From contig CATOTD010000002.1 of the NCBI GenBank assembly GCA_951812995.1, positions 131,468 to 195,467 on the forward strand: a stretch of DNA of 64,000 bases. The letters run 5' to 3'. The stretch comes from an uncultured Gammaproteobacteria bacterium (GTDB taxonomy: Bacteria; Pseudomonadota; Gammaproteobacteria; Eutrophobiales; Eutrophobiaceae). Below the pieces are notes generated by a model. It was given only the letters and a program-made list of their open reading frames with translations. It did no database searches and had not been told where the DNA came from. The position numbers were made by a program, and so were the translations under genes. This document shows, piece by piece, positions 27,473 through 38,160 of this stretch; within the stretch, counting starts at the first letter, position 1, and every line of letters starts with the position of its first letter.

Positions 27473-30379
27473 ATGGTCTGGTGGAAAAAGATTGCCACAA
27501 TACTGTTGTTATTCTCGCTCGCCGCCCTTGCGCAAGCACAAACCAACACACTCTACTGGCAACAAATCGGCAATCTACCGGACGCGACTGGGTTAACTGA
27601 ACAACAACCCAACCTCGGTGTTGCCGGTCCCTTCGTGGGAACTCACAGAGGGGCTCTTATTGTTGCGGGCGGAGCGAACTTTCCCGTACCAAATGGTCAA
27701 GGTCTGTGGGATAAAAAGACACAAAAAATCTATTATAATAAGATATGGGTGGCGACCCGAGGACCTGGTTCAGATACCGATGAAAACGGCACAATTTCAG
27801 CTGCTGAACGCCCGCTGCTATGGCATAACAACAATGTTACACTGCCGGGGAACCGCGCTTACGGTGCATCAGCGAGCCATTCACTGGGTATGATTATGGT
27901 CGGCGGCAGTGATGGAAACAACAACTATTCCGATGCCTACCTGTTGCGCTGGAACGAATATTCGCAAGAACTTACTGTCCTGCAACTACCGCCCCTGCCA
28001 AGTATTTCCGTTAACGGTGGCGCAGTGGTAATCGGGAATGTGTTATACGTCATGGTCGGCAGCAACGGAGAATCCGCTACTGGTGATTTATATGCTTTTG
28101 ATTTATCCCGCATTGAAACGGATGAAAATGGTGTCCCCGTAAGCAATGGCAACCACGTCACGATTTTGAAAAAAGCAGACATGTATGGTGAACAAATTAA
28201 ACCATGGCAAAAATTGCCCTCTTTACCAGAATTTGACGGAGAGAATCTAGCTCGAACCCACATGATGCTCACAACACAAAATGACGGACGAGGAGACAAG
28301 CTCTATCTCATGGGCGGTCGGCGCAATACTACGCTTTTTGAACATCCCGATGCGTTCCCCGTTGAGCTTGGTGACAAACGTTATTACCTGCACTACTACA
28401 GCGATGTGTGGGCCTTCAATCCCATGGCAAAAACAAAAACCGACGCATGGTCGAAAAAATCAGATATATCAATTGACGGTATCACTACCATGCGTAGTGC
28501 TGCTGGTACCGCCATTACCTTTGGGCAATCCCATATATTGCTATTGAGCGGTTCAGATGGTAGCCATTTACGCAAGGCTTTTGGTGATCAGGAGGTTGGC
28601 TGGGCGGACTACCCCACTCATCCCGGCTTCAATCGCCAAACTCTGTCATATAACGCTATTACTGATGCATGGACTAGTTATGGTGATGCCCCACTGATCA
28701 CCGATCCCATGGGTGTAAACGGACATGAAGTCGCCGCCAACGCAGTGACGACACCCGCAGTCAGCTGGGAAGGTAGCATTGTCTTGGTATCAGGTGAACT
28801 ACGTCCACGAGTGCGTTCACCGAAAATTTGGAAGATCGCGGTCGAAGACCGCCAAACGGATTTTGGTCTAACAAACATGACGGTGCTGTTCGTTTACTTA
28901 CTAGCCATGGTCATGGTAGGTGTTTATTTCGTCACTAAGAACAAAAACACAGATGATTACTTTCGTGGTGGGCAGAATATTCCTTGGTGGGTTGCGGCCT
29001 GCTCAATGTATGCCACTATGCTCAGTTCGCTCACCTACGTAGCCCTGCCTGCCTTGGTTTATCGCACCGACTGGTTGGTCTACATAGGCACTATGATGAT
29101 TGTGGTGGTGGCACCCATTGCAATTTATGTGGTTATGCCTTTTTTCCGACAAATTGATGCTACCAGCGCCTACGAATATCTCTCCAAACGCTTTAATATG
29201 CCGGTTCGACTCTTTGCCAGTAGCCTTTTCACCCTGTTCCACATCGGCAGAATGGGAATTGTGATGGCACTCACAGCCTTGGCACTGGCGACGGTCACCC
29301 CGCTGGATGCTTGGCAGTGCGTATTCATCATGGGAATGCTGTGCCTGATCTATTGCACTCTCGGCGGCATTGAGGCAGTGGTATGGACTGACACTATCCA
29401 GACTGTGGTGCTCCTGATAGGTGCCATTGTATGCTTCTTTTATCTGCTCAACGGTATTGATGGCGGCTTTACTGGCTTCATTGACGCGGGAATGACGGCT
29501 GACAAATTCAAGATGGTAAATCTGGATTTTGGCCTAGGTAGTATCAGCACTTTGTCGCTATGGGTGATCATACTGGGGGGTATTGGCCAAAACATATCCA
29601 GCTACACGGCAGACCAAGCGATAGTCCAGCGCTATATGGTAACCAGTGATGCTCGGGTAGCCGCGCGCGCAATTTGGGCCAATGCGATATTGGCGATACC
29701 CGGTGCGCTACTATTTTTCTGCATAGGTACCGGTCTGTTCGCATTTTATCAGTCACAACCAGGCAAATTGGATCCCCTCATTCAGATCGATCAAATATTC
29801 CCAGCCTTTATTGCAACCGAACTACCAGTGGGAATTGCCGGATTGATCGTCGCAGGCATTTTCGCTGCAGCCCAATCAACCGTGTCCACCAGCATGAACT
29901 CGCTCTCCACGACACTGGTAACTGACTTTCTGAGGCCATTCAACATTTGCCGGAACGAACACAAATATTTGAATGCGGCTCGTCTCCTTACCTTCACCGT
30001 CGGTATACTAGGTACGCTGATCGGCCTGCTATTTATCAACCCGAAAATTGGTTCTCTGATGGAAGAATACTTCAAGGTTATCGGCATGTTCATGGGCGCA
30101 CTGGGTGGCCTGTTCATACTGGGGATTACGACGCGGCGAGCCAACGGCTGGGGCGCACTGATAGGCCTTTTTACCGGAGTTGGTTTGATGGTAACAACTT
30201 GGCTGATGCAATGGGCGAACGGCTACCTATTTGCTACTATAGGTATTCTCATTTGTTTGCTGGTGGGTTATCTGGCAAGCCTGTTGTTGCCGTCTGATAA
30301 CAAAAATCTAGATGGCTTGACGCTACACACCCTTAACACCCAAGATCGCGAGATCGAAAGCCCAACAGCATCAGCATAA
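27473..30379 (+). CDS. NanM-type N-acetylneuraminate mutarotase fused to an SSS-family symporter
   Basis: 968 residues from ATG 27473 (GGAGAC upstream; a TTG one codon earlier is also open). A signal peptide (MVWWKKIATILLLFSLAALA) leads into an extracytoplasmic Kelch-type beta-propeller (about 25-455; GGANFPVPNGQGLWDKK, GSDGNNNYSDAYLLRW, LYLMGGRRN) like NanM, which interconverts sialic acid anomers. From about 463 follows a sodium:solute symporter with 12-13 membrane segments (TKNKNTDDYFRGGQNIPWWV, CSMYATMLSSLTYVALPAL, YLSKRFNMP, GGIEAVVWTDTIQT). The fusion ties anomer conversion to uptake. NanE, NanK and NagB downstream support sialic acid or ManNAc as substrate. Confidence 0.88.
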   Translation: MVWWKKIATILLLFSLAALAQAQTNTLYWQQIGNLPDATGLTEQQPNLGVAGPFVGTHRGALIVAGGANFPVPNGQGLWDKKTQKIYYNKIWVATRGPGSDTDENGTISAAERPLLWHNNNVTLPGNRAYGASASHSLGMIMVGGSDGNNNYSDAYLLRWNEYSQELTVLQLPPLPSISVNGGAVVIGNVLYVMVGSNGESATGDLYAFDLSRIETDENGVPVSNGNHVTILKKADMYGEQIKPWQKLPSLPEFDGENLARTHMMLTTQNDGRGDKLYLMGGRRNTTLFEHPDAFPVELGDKRYYLHYYSDVWAFNPMAKTKTDAWSKKSDISIDGITTMRSAAGTAITFGQSHILLLSGSDGSHLRKAFGDQEVGWADYPTHPGFNRQTLSYNAITDAWTSYGDAPLITDPMGVNGHEVAANAVTTPAVSWEGSIVLVSGELRPRVRSPKIWKIAVEDRQTDFGLTNMTVLFVYLLAMVMVGVYFVTKNKNTDDYFRGGQNIPWWVAACSMYATMLSSLTYVALPALVYRTDWLVYIGTMMIVVVAPIAIYVVMPFFRQIDATSAYEYLSKRFNMPVRLFASSLFTLFHIGRMGIVMALTALALATVTPLDAWQCVFIMGMLCLIYCTLGGIEAVVWTDTIQTVVLLIGAIVCFFYLLNGIDGGFTGFIDAGMTADKFKMVNLDFGLGSISTLSLWVIILGGIGQNISSYTADQAIVQRYMVTSDARVAARAIWANAILAIPGALLFFCIGTGLFAFYQSQPGKLDPLIQIDQIFPAFIATELPVGIAGLIVAGIFAAAQSTVSTSMNSLSTTLVTDFLRPFNICRNEHKYLNAARLLTFTVGILGTLIGLLFINPKIGSLMEEYFKVIGMFMGALGGLFILGITTRRANGWGALIGLFTGVGLMVTTWLMQWANGYLFATIGILICLLVGYLASLLLPSDNKNLDGLTLHTLNTQDREIESPTASA

Positions 30380-30410
30380 TGCTCGTGCATAAACCAAAGG
30401 TATATTACTA

Positions 30411-31118
30411 GTGACACCAGTAAACACAACGCTGGAGAGTAAACTTCTCGATCAGTTAAAATATTCCCTGATTGTATCGTGCCAACCTGTAGATAACGGA
30501 CCTATGGATAAAGTGGATCATATAGTCGCGATGGCACTAGCCGCTCTCGATGGTGCTGCCGCAGGACTACGTATCGAAGGTGTTGACAATGTCCGTGCCG
30601 TAGCCGCTACAACTGATACTCCGATAATTGGCATCGTGAAACGTGACTTGCCGGATAGCCCTGTGCGTATTACCCCATTTGTCGAAGACGTGGTTCTGCT
30701 TGCCGAAGCTGGTGCGAGTATTATTGCCTTTGATGCTACTGACCGTGTTCGTCCCACCTCCTGCGAAGAATTACTGAACGCCGTGCACACCAAAGGCTGT
30801 GTTGCCATGGTGGACTGCTCAAACTATTCTGAAGGGGTTGCCATGGCCGATATGGGCTGCACTTTCATTGGTAGCACCTTATCCGGATATGTGAATCCAG
30901 ATAACACACCGCTTACTCCCGATCTGCAGTTGGTGGAACAATGGGTTGCACTGGGCTACAACGTTATCGCAGAGGGACGATATAACTCTCCAGAGCGAGC
31001 GAGTCAGGCCATCAGTGCTGGAGCATGGGCGGTGACCGTTGGCTCGGCTATAACACGCATTGAACATATCACTAGTTGGTTTGTAGCCGACATTAACAAT
31101 ACAGCGGCGAAAGTCTAA
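30411..31118 (+). CDS. nanE: N-acetylmannosamine-6-phosphate 2-epimerase
   Basis: A 235-residue TIM-barrel enzyme turning ManNAc-6-phosphate into GlcNAc-6-phosphate. Family stretches are [73 protein letters not shown] and [11 protein letters not shown]. The start is GTG at 30411, 31 bp after the transporter stop. nanK follows after 10 bp, so the genes form one operon. Confidence 0.93.
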   Translation: MTPVNTTLESKLLDQLKYSLIVSCQPVDNGPMDKVDHIVAMALAALDGAAAGLRIEGVDNVRAVAATTDTPIIGIVKRDLPDSPVRITPFVEDVVLLAEAGASIIAFDATDRVRPTSCEELLNAVHTKGCVAMVDCSNYSEGVAMADMGCTFIGSTLSGYVNPDNTPLTPDLQLVEQWVALGYNVIAEGRYNSPERASQAISAGAWAVTVGSAITRIEHITSWFVADINNTAAKV

Positions 31119-31128
31119 AGATTTCGAC

Positions 31129-32019
31129 ATGATTATTGGTATTGATATTGGTGGCACCAAAATTTCAGCGGCCCTGATGAATGACAATCATATCGTTGAG
31201 CAACGTAGCGCAGCGTCACCGATTCACGATGATTTATCACAACTCCTGCCAACCATAGCACATTTGCTAACAGGTTGGACGGGGCAGGCTAACGGCATCG
31301 CCGTTGGTTGCACTGGTCTGGTTAGTGACGCTGAAGTACGCTTTATGTCCGTAGGCGCAGACAAGGTACTACCACTCAAATCCCTCTTATTTGAAATGTT
31401 TTCCCTTCCAGTTCTGATATTGAACGATGCCTGGGCTGCCGCTTGGGGTGAGCATTGCCTGGGCAACCACACCCCTGAAGACACGCTGGTTTACGTTACC
31501 ATCTCAACTGGTATCAGTGGTGGAATTATCCAGAATGGTCGTTTACTCACTAGTCGGCACGGCTTTTCCGCCCATCTGGGACACCTCACAGTGACCCGCA
31601 ATCACGATAACAACATGCTCTGCGTTTGCGATCGGTGGAACTGCGTTGAAGCCGTAGCATCAGGTAACGCTATTGGATGCCGAGCCAGCGAACTGCTGTC
31701 ACAAAATATAAGCTGCAACGAAGTATTTGAGTGTCTGGACAGTCAGCCAAAACTTGTTGTTCTGATCGAAGACTGCGCTAAGGCAGTGGCGGAAATGATC
31801 GCCAACATAAAGGCAGTTACTGGCACTGAGTTAATTGTGTTGGGCGGTAGCGTCGGACTCAACAAAATATTCCGGAGCAAAATAGAGCTGGCATTGGCTA
31901 AGCTGCCTGAAGTTTACGCGGTAAAATTAGCAATGCCAGCACTGGGTAGGGACGCTGATATCATCGGTGCCGCATTATTCGCAATACAAAACAATTTCTC
32001 GAAGAAGTCCCATGACTGA
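31129..32019 (+). CDS. nanK: ROK-family N-acetylmannosamine kinase
   Basis: 296 residues with the ATP-binding IGIDIGGTKISAAL, NDAWAAAWGE, YVTISTGISGG, GHLTV and a zinc-site-like CVCDRWNCVE, where the usual CxCGxxGC has D in place of the first G. Phosphorylates ManNAc to ManNAc-6-phosphate, the substrate of NanE. Its stop codon overlaps the start of the PIG-L gene (CATGACTGA), so the two are translationally coupled. Confidence 0.88.
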   Translation: MIIGIDIGGTKISAALMNDNHIVEQRSAASPIHDDLSQLLPTIAHLLTGWTGQANGIAVGCTGLVSDAEVRFMSVGADKVLPLKSLLFEMFSLPVLILNDAWAAAWGEHCLGNHTPEDTLVYVTISTGISGGIIQNGRLLTSRHGFSAHLGHLTVTRNHDNNMLCVCDRWNCVEAVASGNAIGCRASELLSQNISCNEVFECLDSQPKLVVLIEDCAKAVAEMIANIKAVTGTELIVLGGSVGLNKIFRSKIELALAKLPEVYAVKLAMPALGRDADIIGAALFAIQNNFSKKSHD

Positions 32020-32848
32020 TAACAACATCGATTTTTTCGTGCCCGACGGACGACCCTTGCAAGATGCTCTCGTGCGCACGACTCACCTTGCCATCGTTGC
32101 CCACCAAGACGATCTGGAGATAAACTGCTTTCATGGTATTGCCCAATGTTACCAACGCAGTGACTTGTGGTTTACCGGCATAGTAATAACCAATGGTGCA
32201 GGCTCACCTCGCGGTGGGTATTACGCATCTGTCAGTGATGATGAAATGGTGACAATCCGTAATGAGGAGCAAAAACAAGCTGCGTCACTAGGCCAGTATT
32301 CATTGGTCATTCAGTATGGTGCCAGCAGTTCTCAAATTAAAGGGCGGCGTGATCACTCACTGATCGTTGATCTTGCTAACTGGATGAAATTAGCCAAGCC
32401 ACAGATCATCTATCTGCACAATATTGCCGACCGTCATGACACACATGTCAGGACAGCGATCCATGCTCTGGATGCATTGAAGTTGATACCGGAGAATGAA
32501 TTTCCCGAGCAAGTTCTTGGGGTAGAGGGCTGGAGAAACCTAGACTGGTTGCCAGATCCTTATCGTAGCCGTCTGGATGTGGGACAGCACCGCCAGTTGC
32601 ATGATCAACTGATCCGATTATTCAAATCCCAAGTGGCGGGAGGTAAGCGCTATGATTTAGCGTCGGAGGCGCGTCACCGTGCCAATGCCACATTTGATCA
32701 GTCACACACTATAGACACCACAGAATATGTATCGCTCGCAATGGACCTTCTACCCTTACTCAAGCAACAAAATTGTCAATATAGCGACTACCTCGGATCA
32801 ATAGTCGAAGATTTTTTATCTGACTCAACAAGAATTTTAAACTCATAA
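32012..32848 (+). CDS. PIG-L/LmbE-family N-deacetylase
   Basis: 278 residues from ATG 32012 (overlapping the nanK stop by 8 bp; upstream open frame to 31967 is ignored). The zinc site is seen as AHQDDLE (AHxDD) and HNIADRHDTHVRTAIHALD (HxxH). Family members remove N-acetyl groups from GlcNAc-containing sugars. NagA, the usual GlcNAc-6-phosphate deacetylase, is absent from the cluster, and this gene sits exactly between NanK/NanE and NagB, so it may fill that step (inference). Confidence 0.88.
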   Translation: MTDNNIDFFVPDGRPLQDALVRTTHLAIVAHQDDLEINCFHGIAQCYQRSDLWFTGIVITNGAGSPRGGYYASVSDDEMVTIRNEEQKQAASLGQYSLVIQYGASSSQIKGRRDHSLIVDLANWMKLAKPQIIYLHNIADRHDTHVRTAIHALDALKLIPENEFPEQVLGVEGWRNLDWLPDPYRSRLDVGQHRQLHDQLIRLFKSQVAGGKRYDLASEARHRANATFDQSHTIDTTEYVSLAMDLLPLLKQQNCQYSDYLGSIVEDFLSDSTRILNS

Positions 32849-32864
32849 CTTAGGAGACTCTTAA

Positions 32865-33671
32865 ATGGAAGTCGTCATTGTTAAAAACCCAGACGATGTT
32901 GCCGTCCATGCGGCGAAACGCATTGTTGAATTTATGATTAAAAAACCTGATGTGGTACTTGGGTTGGCGACAGGTAACACCCCTATTGCACTCTATGAAC
33001 GGCTGGTTGCGATTTACAACGAAGGCAAGTTGAGTTTTCAGGACGCAACAACTTTTAATCTTGATGAATATATCGGAATTGAACCATCAAATCCTCAGAG
33101 CTACCGAAGCTTCATGAACACACATTTGTTTGAGAAAGTAGACATAGCCCAAAGCCGCACTCATGTACCCGAATGTCCTCCAGGCGAAAACCCCCGTGTC
33201 ATCGGAGACGCATATGAACAAAAAATTACTGCCGTCGGCGGTATCGATTTACAGATTCTCGGCATCGGCAGCAATGGTCATATCGGCTTCAACGAACCTT
33301 ATTCAAGCCTTGCCTCAAGAACTAGGGTCAAAACCCTGACGCAACAAACAGTTGCAGATAACAACCGATTATTCGCTAGCGGAGAATTCCAACCTCAGCT
33401 CGCCATCACCATGGGTATCGCAACAATTCTAGAGGCGAGGCATATCCTGTTACTCGCCACTGGAAAACAAAAGGCATCCTGCATTCGTAAAGCGATCGAA
33501 GGCCCAGTTTCCGCAATGTGTCCAGCATCGGCATTACAAATGCATAGATACACCACTGTTATTCTCGATGAGGATGCAGCTAGCGAGTTGAAGGAGTCAG
33601 ATTACTATCGCTGGGTAAATTTAAAACACGAGTCACTGGTCGATGAATACGGGTATTTTCATAATGATTAA
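32865..33671 (+). CDS. nagB: Glucosamine-6-phosphate deaminase
   Basis: 268 residues: LGLATGNTPIALYERL, FNLDEYIGI (catalytic Asp), QSYRSFMNTHLF, LGIGSNGHIGFNEP (catalytic His and Glu), RVKTLTQQTVADNNRLF, and TMGIATILEARHILLLATG. Converts GlcN-6-phosphate into fructose-6-phosphate and ammonium, completing amino-sugar breakdown. It follows the PIG-L gene by 16 bp and ends the operon; IS-B copy 2 lies about 130 bp downstream. Confidence 0.95.
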   Translation: MEVVIVKNPDDVAVHAAKRIVEFMIKKPDVVLGLATGNTPIALYERLVAIYNEGKLSFQDATTFNLDEYIGIEPSNPQSYRSFMNTHLFEKVDIAQSRTHVPECPPGENPRVIGDAYEQKITAVGGIDLQILGIGSNGHIGFNEPYSSLASRTRVKTLTQQTVADNNRLFASGEFQPQLAITMGIATILEARHILLLATGKQKASCIRKAIEGPVSAMCPASALQMHRYTTVILDEDAASELKESDYYRWVNLKHESLVDEYGYFHND

Positions 33672-33800
33672 TCTACATATCAACGGCATCGAACTTAATC
33701 CTTGTGTGTCAACTTGCAGGAGAATCCACCACCACTTATTTTACTCTTCCAGTACCGTCCCATTATCGGAATAGTGCTTTTATTACTGATTCTAATAATT

Positions 33801-34977
33801 AAGGAACATCTGATCAATTAAGGATTTTCAAGCAAGTGGGCATCACTGTGCTCGATAGTAGCGAGCATTGAACGTCTTGCTCATTACTCTCTTTCATTTC
33901 TCTTGTCCCGGCCTACTGTTTTCAGCTATCGCCCCTATTCCAGGCGTACTAAGCCACTGATAGCCGTAATAATTGTTTCTTTGATAGCATAAGATTAATC
34001 AGGGCACAGTGGGCAAACAGGTGGTTCGCATTCTTGCCTGGCCCTTTGAATCTGACTTTGGTAAATCCATATTGTCGCTACATGATATGAAAGATAGGCT
34101 CAACCTTGGCACGGACTTTGGATTTGTGCCGGTTTTTAGCCTTGTCCTGTTCGGTCAGTTTGCGGTGACGTGAGCCTTTGACCTGGGTGTAGTCTTTTGC
34201 CTTGGGGTCATTATCCTTGAGTACGGATTGCTGACCCGCATAGGCACTATCTCCCCAAAGACGGGTCTCTTCTCCATGCAGTAGGTCTCCAAGTACCTGT
34301 GAGTCGTGGACATGGGCTGGTGTGGCAGCAACAGAGTGTATCAGTTTGGTTTTGCTATCCACACCGATGTGCGCCTTCATGCCAAAGTACCATGGCTTGC
34401 CTTGTTTGGTCTGATGCCTATCAAGATCACGGGTTTTGCTTTTGTTCTTGGTGGCGGTAGGCGCATTGATGAGGGTCGCATCAACAATAGTGCCTTTGGA
34501 TACTTTCATGCCGTTTTCCTCCAGATAGACGGCAACAGCATCAAACAGGGCAACTCCGAGGTTGTTCTCCTCCAGCAGATGACGGCATTGACAGCGGGTG
34601 CTTGCATCTGGCACGGGTTCCTGACCTAAGTCTATCTGGGCAAAGCACCGCATGGCAGGTGTGTCATATAAAGCCGCTTCTGTGGCAGGATCAGATAAGG
34701 CAAACCAGTGTTGCAGGAAGTCAATTCTCAGCATGCGTTCCATGCCCACCGGACGGCGACCAGCACCCCGGGGGTTGGGGTAATGAGGCTCAATTACTGC
34801 AGTCAGCGTTTTCCAGGGAATGAGCTGATTCATCTCTTCGAGAAATATCTCTTTGCGTGTCTGCTTGCGGTATTTCTCGAATCCAGATACTGCCAGGCTT
34901 TTTTGTTGCATCTTTTCACCCTCCACTTAAAACATTGCGGTATTATCGCATATTATGGAATTAATCAGAGGTTTCTT
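33801..34977 (-). mobile_element. IS-B copy 2 (IS5-family), complete ends
   Basis: 1177 bp bounded by related inverted ends AAGGAACATCTGATCAATT (33801) and AAGAAACCTCTGATTAATT (complement, ending 34977). The flanks read TTAA and TTAG in the YTAR-type target style of IS5 relatives, not identical, so no clean duplication is claimed. Confidence 0.75.
33949..34911 (-). pseudogene. IS-B transposase copy 2, amber codon with conserved downstream frame
   Basis: Open from ATG 34911 to TAG at 34078 as in copy 1, with a few substitutions (KVEPIFHIM here instead of KVEHVFHIM, so the usual Glu-His-Val is Glu-Pro-Ile). After the TAG the same frame continues RQYGFTKVRFKGPGKN and ends at 33949, matching the normal C-terminus of the family. 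Either the amber is read through at low level or the element now relies on the short form. Confidence 0.72.
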
Positions 34978-35425
34978 AGAGGTAACACATCAGGTTTTGC
35001 ATCGTTAACTGCCAACCAACTATAAGCTTACTCTATGTGCCAGCAGAGACTGGAATGATAATGTATGTGTTGCTCTTCGCTGGACGGTGGCTACCCATTA
35101 TGGCATTCAATGATCATTAACTCGGTGATCTTACAATATTTGTAACCATCAAATTAAAAGCTTAGTTTTACCACCGAAGTATCAACATTGAAATAATAAA
35201 AAACGCACAATAATAATCGTCAAACTCAACCAACTATAGGCCTATCTGGTGTCCACTCCATTATTCCAGATGGACCCCTGACTGTGGTAGTTTTTATTGT
35301 CACAAGCTATTTATTTCATCATTCCAGACAGAAACTTTTATGTTCATCCAGTGCTGGGGCAATAGCAATATTGTCTACGTGCTGTATTTGCCCGAGACCG
35401 ACCACATGATTGGATAACATAAATT
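34978..35425. other. Intergenic between two IS elements, no gene recognised
   Basis: Contains a short direct repeat (CCAACCAACTATA at about 35011 and 35228) but no ORF or RNA signal that I can support. Probably remnant sequence right of the nan island. Confidence 0.4.
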
Positions 35426-36768
35426 ATCTTTCGCAAATATGAAGAGGCGGTTTTCCTTTATCTGGTTAAATAAAAAGTGACATAACCATTTATTTGACCA
35501 GGAGAAGAGTCGCCATGAGCGATTATACAAGCAAGCACTTGAACAACGTAGTCCCTATTGATGAACAGGAACTGCAGGGCCATCTCAACAAAGTGGTACT
35601 GAAGACTGTGGAAGACACCCTTAACCAGATTCTGGACGCTGAGGCTGATGCGCTGGTGGGTGCTGATCGATACGAACGCACTGAGACGCGCAAAGACGAC
35701 CGGTCTGGTAGCTACACCAGGAAGTGCCACACAAGGGCTGGAGAGCTTGAGTTAAAGATGCCGAAGCTACGCAAGCAGACCTTTGAGATGGCGATCATAG
35801 AGCGCTATCGACACCGTGTAGCGTCTGTCGAAGAGGCACTGATTGAGATGTATCTGGCAGGTGTTTCAGTACAACGTGTAGAAGACATTACCGCAGCATT
35901 GTGGGGTACCCGTGTCAGCTTAGGGACTATTTCAAAGCTCAACCAGCGTATCTATGGGCAGATTGAAGAGTGGCGTAATCGCCCCATAGGGAGTGATTTC
36001 CCTTATGTATACCTGGACGGTGTTGTGCTCAAACGCAGTTGGGGCGGTGCAGTGAAGAACGTTTCTGTTCTAGTCGCCATAGGTGTTGGGGACGATGGCT
36101 ACCGCCGCATTCTAGGGATTGTTGAAGGTACTAAGGAGGATAAGGTGGGATGGTCAGGATTCCTGCGTCATTTAAAGGCACGCGGTCTCAAGGGCATCAG
36201 GTTGGTGCTCAGTGATGCCTGTCTTGGGCGCAAGGAGTCGATCGGTGACTTCTACCCTGATGCTGAGTGGCAGCGTTGTATTGTGCACTTCTACCGCAAC
36301 GTCTTCAGTCATGTGTCTCGTGGTCGTGTCAAAGAAGTCTCTCGCATGTTGCAGGCTATTCATGCATCTGAATATCTGGAATCTGCCAGGCATAAGGCCA
36401 CGGAGGTCGAGAAGAAACTCAGGGACATGAAGTTATCGAGTGCGGCGGATTGGCTGGGTAGTGCATGGAAGAGACCCTGACGTATTATCGGTTTCTGGCA
36501 GAGCACTGGATTCGCATTCGGACTAACAATCCTTTGGAGAGGATCATTCGAGAAATCAGGCGGCGAACACGAGTAGTGTGTGCATTCCCGGATGGCAACT
36601 CGGCGTTGATGCTTTGTGCGGCAAGGCTTAGACACATCGCGGGGAGCTAGTGGGGAACGCGGACATATCTGAACATGGATTTGCTCCAAGAGATGGATAA
36701 AGAAAAGGATTTTCAGGTAGCGTAACAACCAGATTTAAGGGAAAGCCAAATCAGAAAATGCGAAAGAT
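35426..36768 (+). mobile_element. IS256-family element with visible inverted ends
   Basis: The left end ATCTTTCGCAAATATGAAG (35426) and the right end, whose complement reads ATCTTTCGCATTTTCTGAT (36768), are clear inverted repeats with further matches inside. IS-A copy 3 begins at the very next base (36769). Confidence 0.78.
35515..36725 (+). pseudogene. IS256-family (Mutator-type) transposase, frameshift and late amber
   Basis: From ATG 35515 (AGGAGAAGAG upstream) the frame reads LDAEADALVGADRYERTETR, GSYTRKCHTRAGELELKMPK, YVYLDGVVLKRSWGGAVKNV (Asp), LVLSDACLGRKESI (Asp) and QRCIVHFYRNVFSHV. Near 36463 a missing G (GCATGGAAGAG for GCAGTGGAAGAG) shifts the frame; in the next frame EETLTYYRFLAEHWIRIRTN, NPLERIIREIRRRTRV (Glu) follows, then a TAG at 36648 and the end at 36725. 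One indel and one stop inactivate it. Confidence 0.82.
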
Positions 36769-38067
36769 GGAAACCTCGAACAACGCTGATTCTGGATGGA
36801 TTTTGACGCGAGCACCAGTCGTTGTCACCCGCATAGCGGGTGTGAAGGTCAAGGTCGGTGGTATTTGAGGCTGTGTTGCGCTGTTTGGGTCTGCCAGGTC
36901 GGGTATTTCCGGAATTTGGGCGGATTCAGGCTGTGGCCTGTCGTCGCTCGTGGAAAATCAGACGGCGGAAGTTGTAGCTCAGGTTGGCCATGGTCATGCG
37001 GGCCTTCGCACGGGTTTGGCCGATTGAGCGGATGGTCAGAGCCATGGGCCCTTTCTCGTAGCCGAACACAGGCGCGGATGGCGGAGCGTGTCGCGTTGCC
37101 CCGACGAATATGCCTGGCCATGGGTTTGCCGCGTGGCTTCTTGCGATGGATATGTGAGCGGTACCCTTGCGCCTTCAGCCAAGCCTCATTCCTGGCCGAG
37201 CGGTACCTGGTATCGGCCCAAACCGCCTTCGAGCTGTTTGTCTCGTCCAGAACCGAGGAGCGTTCATGCCCGTCGTAGCGAGCCGCATTCGTGCCAGTCT
37301 CACCCCGGATGAAGCGCCATTTGCGGTCAATGGACACGTGGTTCTTGTACCCAAAGTGCGGAACCGAAATATCGACAAGGCCAGTATCCTCCTCACCCTC
37401 CTTGGTCGTCTTGGCCTTTGAATACTTGACCGTCCAACGCGCATCGGTGTCTTTCTGCGCTGCCTTGGACAGATCATCGGGCCAGATGTCAGACGCGGCC
37501 TCACCTGCCTTGGCGCGCGCTTTCTCTGCTTTCGTCATCCGTTGGCGCGGGGCAAAGACCAACGTGGCATCCATAATCTGACCGCCGGTCGGTTTGTATC
37601 CCCGCGCGCACAGCTGAGCTTCAAACGCGGCAAAAAGGGCCTTGAAGACACCCGCCTAGGTCAGCTTCTCTCTGAAAAGCCAGATCGTCTTCTGATCAGG
37701 TGTCGGCTCCCCGATTTGAAATCCCAGGAAACGCAACCAACTGAAACGGTCACGAATGAGAAACTCCATCCGCTCATCGCTCAGATTGTGCATCAAGGCC
37801 AGCACCAGCACCTTGAACATCACAACGGCATCATAGGGCGGACGACCCCCTTTGGGACGTTCCCCATAGCCAAGTGTTTCAACAAGAACTGGGCGAAACA
37901 CTTCGAAATCAACGTGCCGCTCCAAAACCTCAAGCGGATATCCCATCGCCGAAAGCCGCGCCAAATGATCCGTCAAATCAAACAATCCAGGTGCGTGCAT
38001 AAACAAAATCCTCCCACATCAAGTGAATCAGATCGTACCACAAAATGTACGGTTTTTAGAGGCTTCC
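36769..38067 (-). mobile_element. IS-A copy 3
   Basis: Third copy of the GC-rich IS5-type element, inserted exactly at the terminal base of the IS256 element ending at 36768. Ends GGAAACCTCGAACAACG (36769) and the complement of GGAAGCCTCTAAAAACC (38067). Confidence 0.82.
36926..38000 (-). pseudogene. IS-A transposase, copy 3 (amber stop plus frameshift)
   Basis: Same reading as copy 2: the amber after WLFREKLT (complement of CTA near 37656) and the deletion at the catalytic Glu are shared. The two open parts are 38000-37656 and 37574-36849; the proper C-terminal frame ends at 36926. Copies 2 and 3 are thus closer to each other than to copy 1. Confidence 0.82.
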
Positions 38068-38160
38068 AGTTTATTGGCTCAGAGAGGTTAAAAAAATAAC
38101 CAATTTGATCCAAAAAGCCGGTAGTGTCCGTACAGCCCTTGTCTCGGCTTTACTTCGTTT

